Origin: Candidatus Villigracilis saccharophilus
Lineage (GTDB): Bacteria; Chloroflexota; Anaerolineae; Anaerolineales; Villigracilaceae
Assembly (NCBI GenBank): GCA_016709305.1
Contig: JADJNA010000008.1
Coordinates: forward strand, 79,057-143,056
Direction of reading: 5' to 3'
DNA length: 64,000 bases
The translations under genes were made by a program, and so were the position numbers. Positions 1 to 7,125 of this stretch are shown here, piece after piece (the stretch's first letter is position 1; the number at the start of each line of letters is the position of its first letter). The notes beneath the pieces are model-generated. The model saw nothing but the letters and a program-made list of their open reading frames with translations. It ran no database searches and was not told the DNA's origin.

Positions 1-2
1 TC

Positions 3-383
3 AAAACTGGCGGACGTTCTTTAATTCATTTCGTGATGTGCATCTTTGCCAATGTTGACCCGCAAATGCAAGTAGACCTGGTCAACGCGGCTTGCGGTTA
101 CGAATGGACTCTCGCAGATATGATGCGCTCCGGCGAACGTGGCTGGAATCTCAAACGCGCCATCAACAATCGTATGGGATTAACTCGCGCGAATGATAAA
201 TTGCCCAAGGCGTTTCTTGAACCGTACAAGGAAGGCGGCGCCGAAGGGTTTATCCCTGATTTTGCTGAAATGCTGAATGCGTATTATGAAGCGCGCGGAT
301 GGGATATGCAAAGTGGAAGACCATCCAAGGAAAAGTTGATTGAGTTAAGGTTGGAAGATGTAGCGATGGATATTTGGGAATGA
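3..383 (+). CDS. Aldehyde:ferredoxin oxidoreductase, C-terminal end (partial)
   Basis: The frame is open to the left window edge, so only the last 126 or so residues are present. They match the C-terminal domain of tungsten-dependent aldehyde:ferredoxin oxidoreductases. A segment with the family pattern of arginine, GLTRAND and LPKAF is followed by the near-terminal MLNAYYEARGWD and SKEKLIELRLED motifs. The family oxidises aldehydes to acids with ferredoxin, using a tungstopterin and a 4Fe-4S cluster bound by the missing N-terminal part. The GTG/ATG pair at 33-38 is internal. The next gene starts 49 nt downstream on the same strand. Family confidence is high; the substrate cannot be judged. 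Confidence 0.85.
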   Translation, partial: KTGGRSLIHFVMCIFANVDPQMQVDLVNAACGYEWTLADMMRSGERGWNLKRAINNRMGLTRANDKLPKAFLEPYKEGGAEGFIPDFAEMLNAYYEARGWDMQSGRPSKEKLIELRLEDVAMDIWE

Positions 384-431
384 TGCAGGGATGACCCCTA
401 TGGTCTCCCTTTTATTTATTTTGGAGAAAAA

Positions 432-2051
432 ATGAAACTCGTAACCGTCGCGCAGATGCGCGAGATTGAAAAAGAAGCAGACGCAAACGGCTTGCCTTAT
501 GCCGAGATGATGGAAAACGCAGGTCGCGGACTCGCAGAGATCGTCAATGAAGTTGCCTTTGATGATGATTGGGAGGAAGTGCTGGGGCTGGTTGGACCTG
601 GTAACAATGGCGGGGATACGCTTGTCGCATTGACGCACCTCGTGGAAGCTGGCTGGCATGCGCGCGCATATGTGGTCAAGCGCAAGAAGAAAGATGAATT
701 GGTGACGCGTCTCATCGAGGCAGGCGGGGAAGTGACTTTTGCAGATTCTGACAAGGATCTTTCGGCGTTGGGGATGTGCTTTGAATCCGCGGATGTTTTG
801 TTGGATGGATTGCTTGGCACTGGAATCAAACTTCCGCTTAAGGCAGAGATCGCATCTGTGCTGGAACAGTCCCTTTTTATTATGGCTGAGTTGGAAGAAC
901 CGCCTTATATCATCGCGGTGGATTGTCCGTCTGGAGTTGATTGCGATTCTGGCGAAGCCGCGCTGGAATGTCTGCCCGCCGATCTGACCGTCACGATGGC
1001 GGCGGTCAAACGTGGACTGTTGAAATTGCCCGCCTTCGAATTTGTCGGCGATCTTGCGCTGGTGGATATTGGTCTGCCCGACGATCTTGCTTCCTTTTGC
1101 GATCTGAAAACCGAAGTGGCGGATCTTGATCTGGTGGCGGGACTGCTGCCCGAACGCGGACTCGATTCTCACAAAGGGACGTTTGGTACTGCGCTGATCG
1201 TAGCTGGTTCCATCAACTACACAGGCGCGGCATACCTGGCTGGCGCGGCGGCGTATCGCTCGGGTGCGGGTCTTGTGACGATGGCGGTTCCAAGTCCGCT
1301 GCATGGCGTGCTGGCAGGTCAACTCCCTGAAGCAACATGGGTATTGCTTCCGCATGAGATGGGCAATATTGCAGGCAACGCTCTATCCGCGCTGACCAAG
1401 TCTCTTGAAAGCGCATCAGCTCTGCTTGTCGGTCCAGGACTCGGACTCGAAGCCAAGACCAGGGAATTTTTGGAAGGATTGCTCACAGGCAAGTCCAATG
1501 CCAAGAAGCAGACATCCCAGATCGGATTTGTTCGTCAGGAAGCCAATGAAGACGCTCAGATAACTTTGCCGCCCATGGTGGTGGACGCGGACGGATTGAA
1601 GCTGCTCGCAAGAATAACGGATTGGCATAAATTACTTTCGCCTCTCAGTGTGCTGACCCCGCATCCGGGCGAGATGGCTGCGTTGACTGGTTTATCAAAA
1701 GATGAAATTCAAAATGACCGCGAAACCATCGCTGCGAAATTCGCGCGGGAGTGGGGGCATGTGGTTGTGTTGAAAGGTGCCTTTACGGTCATCGCTTCGC
1801 CCGATGGTCAAATGACCGTGATCCCCGTGGCGTCGCCTGCGTTGGCACGGGCGGGCACAGGAGACGTTTTGGCGGGTTTAATTGTCGGTTTGCGAGCGCA
1901 AGGGCTGGATGCCTACGATGCGGCTGTTGCAGGGGCGTACATTCACACAGAGGCAGGTCTGATCGCCGCGGAAGATCTTGGTACGACTGCGTCTGTTCTT
2001 GCAAGTGATGTTTTGAACAGTATTGTAGACGTGATGAGTGAATTGGAATAA
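432..2051 (+). CDS. nnr: Bifunctional NAD(P)H-hydrate epimerase / ADP-dependent dehydratase
   Basis: Repairs hydrated NAD(P)H: the N-terminal YjeF_N half (about residues 1-215) epimerises NADHX, and the C-terminal ribokinase-fold half (about 235-535) dehydrates it using ADP. Visible motifs are GPGNNGGDTLVAL in the first half and SHKGTFGTALIVAGS, LTPHPGEMAALTG and ARAGTGDVLAGLIVG in the second. At 539 aa it has the normal length for the fused form. A GGAGA Shine-Dalgarno precedes the ATG. A loop of about 25 residues before MVVDADGL is longer than usual. The gene is followed by a strong bidirectional terminator shared with the convergent SPFH gene. Confidence 0.95.
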   Translation: MKLVTVAQMREIEKEADANGLPYAEMMENAGRGLAEIVNEVAFDDDWEEVLGLVGPGNNGGDTLVALTHLVEAGWHARAYVVKRKKKDELVTRLIEAGGEVTFADSDKDLSALGMCFESADVLLDGLLGTGIKLPLKAEIASVLEQSLFIMAELEEPPYIIAVDCPSGVDCDSGEAALECLPADLTVTMAAVKRGLLKLPAFEFVGDLALVDIGLPDDLASFCDLKTEVADLDLVAGLLPERGLDSHKGTFGTALIVAGSINYTGAAYLAGAAAYRSGAGLVTMAVPSPLHGVLAGQLPEATWVLLPHEMGNIAGNALSALTKSLESASALLVGPGLGLEAKTREFLEGLLTGKSNAKKQTSQIGFVRQEANEDAQITLPPMVVDADGLKLLARITDWHKLLSPLSVLTPHPGEMAALTGLSKDEIQNDRETIAAKFAREWGHVVVLKGAFTVIASPDGQMTVIPVASPALARAGTGDVLAGLIVGLRAQGLDAYDAAVAGAYIHTEAGLIAAEDLGTTASVLASDVLNSIVDVMSELE

Positions 2052-2093
2052 TCTTTACAAGTTGGCAGATTTAAAGGTTTGAATATTTAAACA

Positions 2094-2125
2094 AAAAGAG
2101 ACTTTCCAAACAGAAAGTCTCTTTT
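2094..2125. terminator. Bidirectional Rho-independent terminator
   Basis: Perfect 13-bp stem, AAAAGAGACTTTC at 2094-2106 and GAAAGTCTCTTTT at 2113-2125, with a 6-nt loop. The A and T ends supply a U-tract in both directions. It sits between the convergent nnr and SPFH genes. Confidence 0.9.
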
Positions 2126-2145
2126 GCTATACACTATTCGCTGCA

Positions 2146-3189
2146 CTAACTATTCATAAACGATTCGAGGTTTTCCTTGCTGATGCGATACGCAGAGCCG
2201 ATCTTCTTCGCCTTGAGGCTCCCATCAGTGATCGCGGAAAGGATATCTGCTTCGGTCACTTTGATGAACTGAGCCGCTTCAGCGGGGGTCATGATATCGG
2301 GCATCTTCGCGCCAGCAGCAGGAGCGCCGCCCTGGGAATTATTCTGCATGCCGCCTTGTAAGGCCTGTCCCATTAAGTTACCGATTCCCATTCCAGCGCC
2401 AATGCCAGCTGTGAGCCCAGCTCCGCCGCTTTGGTTCTGAGCTGCGTCGCGCATGGCGTCTGCGGCTTGCAGTTGGGTGTAGGTTGACATGTCGAGCATG
2501 CCCATATCGCGCAGTTCCTGAGCCGATTTTTCAGAGGGCTTCAAGTTACCGACATAGAAAGTCTTAAGTGTTAAACCGATGGCTTCAAATTCTTCCTTGC
2601 CTTTAGCGCGCACTGCCGCGCCGATCTCCTCGGTCAGGCCGATCATTTCAGGCACGGAATTCTTCGCGGCGGTTTCACCGAGCACATCCTGCAATTTTGA
2701 GAGCAGCATGGTGCGCAGGCGTTCTTCGATTTCAGAGGTGCGATACGTGCCGGTCGTACCAACGATCTGGGTCACGAACTGCTGAGGGTCTTTGACCTGG
2801 AAGGAATAAGTACCAAAGCCTTGCAGTAACGCCACGCCCAATCCCATATTCGGATTGCGGACAATGATCGGCTGCGGCGTGCCCCACTTCTTGCTCGCGA
2901 ATTCCTTCATTGAAACGAAATAAACTTCCGCGGGGAACGGCGTGCGGTCATTGAAAGCCTTGCCGATGAAATCAATGATCTTCGGAATATTCGCAGTTGC
3001 AATGGTATGACGCCCGGCTTTGAAAACATCCAGTGCGTTGCCGTCACGGAAGAAGACCGCGCTCTGGCTTTCGCGCACGATCACCTGCGAGCCGATGCGG
3101 AAATCACCTATGCCTGTCTCAGGGAAGCGGTGGACGATCTCATCATTCATCTCAGTTGCGTATTCAATGACATCAAAAATTCTAGCCAT
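2146..3189 (-). CDS. SPFH-domain protein with C-terminal excisionase-type HTH
   Basis: 347 aa. Residues about 20-230 form an SPFH/band-7-like domain of the 'virion core protein' (YdjI-like) type, including the VIRESQSAVFFRDG opening and the QFVTQIVGTTGTY segment. A Gly/Gln/Ala-rich linker (about 235-290) follows. The last 50 or so residues read MTPAEAAQFIKVTEADI...GSLKAKKIGSAYRISKENL, the pattern of an excisionase/MerR-like helix-turn-helix (HTH_17). No membrane segment is obvious. SPFH proteins usually form membrane-associated oligomers; the HTH tail is unusual and may bind DNA or act as a protein-binding module. GGAGAG lies before the ATG, with a promoter upstream. Confidence 0.8.
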   Translation of the reverse strand: MARIFDVIEYATEMNDEIVHRFPETGIGDFRIGSQVIVRESQSAVFFRDGNALDVFKAGRHTIATANIPKIIDFIGKAFNDRTPFPAEVYFVSMKEFASKKWGTPQPIIVRNPNMGLGVALLQGFGTYSFQVKDPQQFVTQIVGTTGTYRTSEIEERLRTMLLSKLQDVLGETAAKNSVPEMIGLTEEIGAAVRAKGKEEFEAIGLTLKTFYVGNLKPSEKSAQELRDMGMLDMSTYTQLQAADAMRDAAQNQSGGAGLTAGIGAGMGIGNLMGQALQGGMQNNSQGGAPAAGAKMPDIMTPAEAAQFIKVTEADILSAITDGSLKAKKIGSAYRISKENLESFMNS

Positions 3190-3220
3190 ATTTTCTCTCC
3201 TTTTTTATGATCATACTCAA

Positions 3221-3250
3221 ATTATAGTCTTATTTCTTTACGAATTCCAA
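3221..3250 (-). promoter_or_regulatory. Probable sigma-70 type promoter of the SPFH gene
   Basis: On the minus strand a TATAAT box (3226-3221) follows TTGGAA (3250-3245) with an 18-bp spacer, 32 nt before the SPFH start codon. Pattern match only. Confidence 0.5.
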
Positions 3251-3376
3251 CCCGAAACGTTTCGTCGCTTCGAGTGAAAAAATATACTTTTGAAATTTCC
3301 CTGCTCTCACTCAGCGTCTCATCCTTAATCTCAAGCTTGTTTCTGCTTTCCCAGGCATTATCCTGCCTTTATCTTT

Positions 3377-4177
3377 TCACTTCTCACTGCTCTTCATCGA
3401 CTTGCCTGTCCCTTTTTCCTTGATCATCATCACCTCAGCCATAACGCTGACTGCGATCTCTTCGGGCGTCTCGGCTTGTAATTCCAACCCCATAGGCGAG
3501 TGGACTTTCGCGATCTTTTCCTCGCTGATGCCTTTCTCTTTCAATGCTTTGACAGTGGTTGCCCATCTGCGTTTTGAGCCGATTATGCCAACATATGCGG
3601 CAGTGGAGTCGAGCAGCGGAGCAAGCCCAGCCGCATCGACGGAAGATCCTCTGGTGGTTAAGATGAGGATCGTGCGTTTGTCAATATTTAAATATTTGGG
3701 GAGTTCATCCATCGTGACGGGATAATACGCATCCGCTTCTGGAGTGGATTCAGGAGTGCAAAATTCCGCGCGGTCATCGTTGACGGCTACGCGGTATCCC
3801 AGCCATTTCGCCAGATGGACAACAGCTTTGCCCACATGCCCCGCGCCAATGACGACGAGCAGCGGGGGAGGAAGGATCGGTTCCACAAAAACCTCCACCT
3901 GACCGCCGCACACGCCGACATCTCCGCGTGATGGGTCAGCCATGTTGTATTGCAGTTTGCGCGGCTGGCCGTCAGTGATCGCCATCCACGCTTCGTCGAG
4001 AACGCGATGTTCAAGGTCGCCGCCGCCGACCGTGCCGATGAATTTGCCGTCAGGGTAGACGAGCATTTTGCTGCCCACATGGCGCGGCGTGGAACCTTCA
4101 CTGCTGGTCACAGTGCAAAGTGCGGCAGATCCGTTATTCTTTTCGATTTCAGCAAGGGCTTGATAAATGGAATTCAT
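3377..4177 (-). CDS. xdhC: XdhC/CoxI family protein (molybdenum cofactor maturation)
   Basis: 266 aa. The N-terminal XdhC_CoxI domain shows TVTSSEGSTPRHVGSKMLV and GTVGGGDLEHRVLDEA. The C-terminal Rossmann domain shows VVIGAGHVGKAVVHLAKWLG. Family members bind Moco and promote its sulfuration and insertion into xanthine-dehydrogenase-type enzymes. The likely clients are the molybdenum hydroxylase at 9623-12622 and the FAD subunit at 18847-19596, both on the same strand but kilobases away. The AGAGG ribosome-binding site before the ATG falls inside the outer arm of the palindromic element at 4185-4252. Confidence 0.9.
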   Translation of the reverse strand: MNSIYQALAEIEKNNGSAALCTVTSSEGSTPRHVGSKMLVYPDGKFIGTVGGGDLEHRVLDEAWMAITDGQPRKLQYNMADPSRGDVGVCGGQVEVFVEPILPPPLLVVIGAGHVGKAVVHLAKWLGYRVAVNDDRAEFCTPESTPEADAYYPVTMDELPKYLNIDKRTILILTTRGSSVDAAGLAPLLDSTAAYVGIIGSKRRWATTVKALKEKGISEEKIAKVHSPMGLELQAETPEEIAVSVMAEVMMIKEKGTGKSMKSSEK

Positions 4178-4184
4178 AGTGGCC

Positions 4185-4252
4185 TCTGGAGTCAGACAGC
4201 TTGCTGTCTGACTGGATGCTGTCCATATGGGAGCAAGCTCCCGTACTCCAGA
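4185..4252. repeat. Three-stem palindromic element
   Basis: Outer 8-bp arms TCTGGAGT (4185-4192) and ACTCCAGA (4245-4252) enclose two perfect hairpins: CAGACAGC/GCTGTCTG (4193-4210, 2-nt loop) and GGGAGC/GCTCCC (4229-4242, 2-nt loop). The cloverleaf-like layout suggests a small non-autonomous mobile repeat. It lies directly before xdhC and supplies its ribosome-binding site. Confidence 0.75.
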
Positions 4253-4268
4253 ATGTGCTCCAAATAAA

Positions 4269-4601
4269 TTATCCGATCTCTTTTGCGATCACACGCACTC
4301 GGATCGCCTCCACCAAAATATGCGCATACTCCATTCCTTTTTTGGAAGGAGTCTTTTCCAGGTGTTTCCAGCGGCGGGATTCAAAAAAGAGGCAGGTACG
4401 CAGATCGGTTAATGACAGGGTCATATCTTTTTGGGCGCGGTATAACTTAACGCCATCCTCGGCGACTTCGCGGCATCTTTTGAAGGAACCCCAATGTTTG
4501 TAACCGTTAAAGGTCAAGGCAAAGGGTTCGATCTTTTTCCAGCTTGCGCGGTGGGAGGGGATATCTTTTTCGATCAAATGAGAGTTGGGGATTATATCCA
4601 T
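4269..4601 (-). CDS. Hypothetical protein
   Basis: 110 aa from the ATG at 4601, chosen because AAAGAAC precedes it; the frame extends upstream to 4658. The sequence is rich in Lys, Arg and Trp, with FNGYKHWGSFKRC and ESRRWKHLEKTPSKKG patches and no membrane segment or signal peptide. I do not recognise a family. It lies between xdhC and the HepT remnant. Composition and codon use look like a real protein rather than a shadow, but this is not proven. Confidence 0.5.
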   Translation of the reverse strand: MDIIPNSHLIEKDIPSHRASWKKIEPFALTFNGYKHWGSFKRCREVAEDGVKLYRAQKDMTLSLTDLRTCLFFESRRWKHLEKTPSKKGMEYAHILVEAIRVRVIAKEIG

Positions 4602-4682
4602 GATGTTCTTTCTGTCGCTTGCGCGTTTATTATTAATGTAAGGTGCATCAAACTTCAAAGTGCGCAGCTTGACGATAAATCG

Positions 4683-5011
4683 CTATAAAAATTTCTTGAT
4701 CGCATGTTTGTGAAGCGGGAGATCGTCCTGCACGGTGTTCCAAACATTCGCCAGATTTACGCTGAAATGTTCTGGGATGATTTTTTGCAGATACCCATCA
4801 TGTCATCCCATGGCAGCGCTGGATGTTCATTTTGAAATTCAGCGGAAATGCAATTCGCCGCTTCACCAATGATCTCAACCTGGCGGACCACAGCATCCTG
4901 TACCATCGCGCGCGAGAGAAATTCGCTTTCAGACATGCCGCGTGTGTAGCGGTCGATCTGCTCGATGGCCGAGAAGATGTGGTGTAAATAGACAGCATCC
5001 TGATTAGCCAT
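4683..5011 (-). pseudogene. HepT-like (DUF86) toxin remnant, frameshifted
   Basis: The first 75 or so residues clearly match HepT/HEPN DUF86 proteins (LHHIFSAIEQIDRYTRG, VVRQVEIIGEAANCIS, HPALPWDDM). The frame breaks at an A6 run near 4782-4787. Continuing in the next frame to the stop at 4683 restores the family's end (FSVNLANVWNTVQDDLP). The catalytic RxxxxH/Y region is also altered: Arg is replaced by Cys (GICKK) and the His by Pro. Decay is therefore real even if the indel is an error. The overlapping 20-codon frame at 5004-5066 starts like a MntA nucleotidyltransferase (MNLPKINQEK) and could be the stub of the partner antitoxin. Confidence 0.75.
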
Positions 5012-5131
5012 GACTGGCCGCCTTTTCTTGATTTATTTTGGGGAGGTTCATTGTTTTTGTGGACATGATCATACATCCATTGTACCGTAATAAATGTACT
5101 CGTGGCGGAGGTGGATATAGTTCCCCATATG

Positions 5132-5169
5132 CATCATCCCGCCCCTTATGACCCGGGAGCGGGATGATG
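5132..5169. terminator. Hairpin downstream of the DUF3592 gene
   Basis: Perfect 11-bp arms CATCATCCCGC (5132-5142) and GCGGGATGATG (5159-5169) around a 16-nt loop, 29 nt past the stop of the minus-strand membrane gene. There is no T-tract, so it may be a repeat or mRNA-stabilising hairpin rather than an intrinsic terminator. Confidence 0.45.
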
Positions 5170-5197
5170 GCAGGTGAAAAAACAAGACGCAGGACGG

Positions 5198-5656
5198 TTA
5201 AGGAAAATAAACGTCCCACAAGAGGATATGCTTTGGATTATTCTGGTCTATCACCAGTGTAACTTCTTTTTGTTGCAATAGGTTCTTTGTCCTTTCAGTG
5301 ATGACCTGGTCAAATTTTTGTTCATGGATTTGGCTCAGATACGTATACCGCAACTTCAGCCGCATATTGCTTCTATGGGCGCTCATACTGAGAACCTGTG
5401 CAGTCACTTTGTAACCATTCTCAAATACCTCGTTGATATATCGAATACGCCACAACGTAATAAGGACCGCGGCGAATCCCGAGATACTTGTCATGATGAT
5501 GAAAGGTGTTGCGCTGGGAACCTCTGAGATCGTTGTGAACTGCAGCGTAACCGCAACGATTGACGTCATGATCAGCAGTGCAACGAATACCCCAATTGCG
5601 GGAGCTGACCAATTATCATTTTGAAGGATGTTGATGAAGCTCGGTTTTTTGTCCAT
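5198..5656 (-). CDS. DUF3592-like membrane protein
   Basis: 152 aa. Two membrane helices (about residues 17-40 and 50-68) precede a soluble beta-rich C-terminal domain. The GYKVTAQVLS segment, the RLKLRYTYL strand and the VTLVIDQNNPKHILLW end fit the DUF3592 pattern. The function of the family is unknown. It ends 29 nt before a palindrome and starts 10 nt after the stop of the pyrophosphatase gene, so the two are probably co-transcribed. Confidence 0.6.
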   Translation of the reverse strand: MDKKPSFINILQNDNWSAPAIGVFVALLIMTSIVAVTLQFTTISEVPSATPFIIMTSISGFAAVLITLWRIRYINEVFENGYKVTAQVLSMSAHRSNMRLKLRYTYLSQIHEQKFDQVITERTKNLLQQKEVTLVIDQNNPKHILLWDVYFP

Positions 5657-5665
5657 GCTACACCT

Positions 5666-7009
5666 TTATTTTTCGAGTAACCCAAGTATGGCTGGTAATA
5701 ACTGCTTCTTTCTGGAGACCACGCCTTTTGCCTCGCGCGTGCCATCCGCCAGCGGAGGGTAGGGAAGATCATCCAGAATGGAGGGGGCTTTGGAGGTGAT
5801 CAGCAGGCGGCTTGTGCTGCGAACAACGTCCGTGACCAGTAGCATGGCAAAATCAAGTCCGCGTTTGTCTCGCAGATCGTTGAGCGCGCCTTGCAGCGGT
5901 TCAAGATGATCAGTAAGCTGCATGATGTCGGTTACTTCGGCCTGCGCTACAGCAAATTTATATCCGCCGCCTTCAAACGGTTTGATATCTGTGCTGACCA
6001 CATCTTTTGGCTCACGGTTGGAGAGTCCTGCGCCTGCGCTGAGCACGGCTTTTCCGTACGTATCGAGCGTCTCCCCTTTGAGGGGACTCCCGCCAACGAA
6101 CGCCCAGCGGGATAATCTCTCTGCAGCGGTTTTGTCACGCGGCGTGGTGGTGGGAGATGTCAGGATAAGAGTATCCGCTAACAGCCCGGCTAGAAGCGTG
6201 CCTGCCAGCGGGGGCGGCATGGAGAGCCCTGCCTCGGCGGTTAGTTCCGTCACCAGCGTTGAAGTTGACCCAACGGTATCCACAGTGAAGCGGATCGGCT
6301 GATGCGTATAGGGATTGCCAAGGCGGTGATGATCCAGTATCTCAAGCAGTTCGGCTTCTTCAAGCGCGGCGATGGCTTGACGCGGCTCGTTGTGGTCTAC
6401 GAGGATGATCTTTAATCGCGGCGGGTTGAGCACTTCGCGCTGGCTGGCGATGCCGACATAAACGCCATGCTCGTCCACGACCCAATAATCATCATGTTCG
6501 TCCCGCAGGATCTTGTTGAGCGAGTCGCGGATGTGTGCGTTGGCGTTGAATTTTTGAATGTTTGTATCTGCCGCATCTCTACACGGGGCAGACATCATTT
6601 CACGCACGGTGGTATCGCCGGGGCGCGGTCCCAAGGTGTCTGTGAAATATTTGAAGAGGCTCATGCCGTTGATGAGACCGTAAGGTTTTCCGTCTTCATT
6701 GACGATAGGAGCGATTCCTCCAGTTTTGCTGGCAAGCGTCCAGGCTGCGCCCAATTGTGAGTCAGGGCGGAGCGTGTCGAGGCGGCGCATGACCGATTCG
6801 AAACGCGGCGATGCGTCAGTGAGCAGGAAGGGCGCATCCAAGCCAAGGGTTTTTAGCACCCAGGATGTTTGCGCGTTGAGAGCGCCCGCGCGCGCGGCAA
6901 CGGTATTTACTCCGTCGCGTTCGCGCAGCAGCCAGGCGTATCCCATTGCAGATGCGATGGAATCGGTGTCTGGGTTGACGTGTCCAATTACATAGATTTG
7001 ATCAGGCAT
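5666..7009 (-). CDS. ppaC: Manganese-dependent inorganic pyrophosphatase with CBS domains
   Basis: 447 aa, family II PPase with an inserted CBS pair. It hydrolyses pyrophosphate in the cytoplasm with Mn/Co. DHH-domain metal motifs are visible: GHVNPDTDSIASAMGYAW near the N-terminus and EILDHHRLGN in the middle. The CBS insertion spans about residues 70-185 (GIAPIVNEDGKPYGLINGMSL, DDYWVVDEHGVYVGIASQ). The C-terminal DHHA2 domain ends with the SRKKQLLP signature. CBS domains in this family bind adenine nucleotides, so activity is probably set by energy charge. No DRTGG domain is present. Followed by a DUF3592 gene 10 nt away. Confidence 0.92.
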   Translation of the reverse strand: MPDQIYVIGHVNPDTDSIASAMGYAWLLRERDGVNTVAARAGALNAQTSWVLKTLGLDAPFLLTDASPRFESVMRRLDTLRPDSQLGAAWTLASKTGGIAPIVNEDGKPYGLINGMSLFKYFTDTLGPRPGDTTVREMMSAPCRDAADTNIQKFNANAHIRDSLNKILRDEHDDYWVVDEHGVYVGIASQREVLNPPRLKIILVDHNEPRQAIAALEEAELLEILDHHRLGNPYTHQPIRFTVDTVGSTSTLVTELTAEAGLSMPPPLAGTLLAGLLADTLILTSPTTTPRDKTAAERLSRWAFVGGSPLKGETLDTYGKAVLSAGAGLSNREPKDVVSTDIKPFEGGGYKFAVAQAEVTDIMQLTDHLEPLQGALNDLRDKRGLDFAMLLVTDVVRSTSRLLITSKAPSILDDLPYPPLADGTREAKGVVSRKKQLLPAILGLLEK

Positions 7010-7125
7010 GGTTGATTTTTGACTCCAAGGCTTTGAATGTCATCAATTTGACTTCGACAATGATCTGGCGTTATTTTGAGAGGATTGATTTTATGATCGT
7101 GCGTTTACGGGGTAATGCAAATGAA

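Noticed and set aside
345..1355. 336-codon open frame on the minus strand opposite nnr
   Set aside because: It is antisense to a well-conserved gene, has no ribosome-binding site or family pattern, and its Arg/His/Cys-rich composition is that of a shadow frame.
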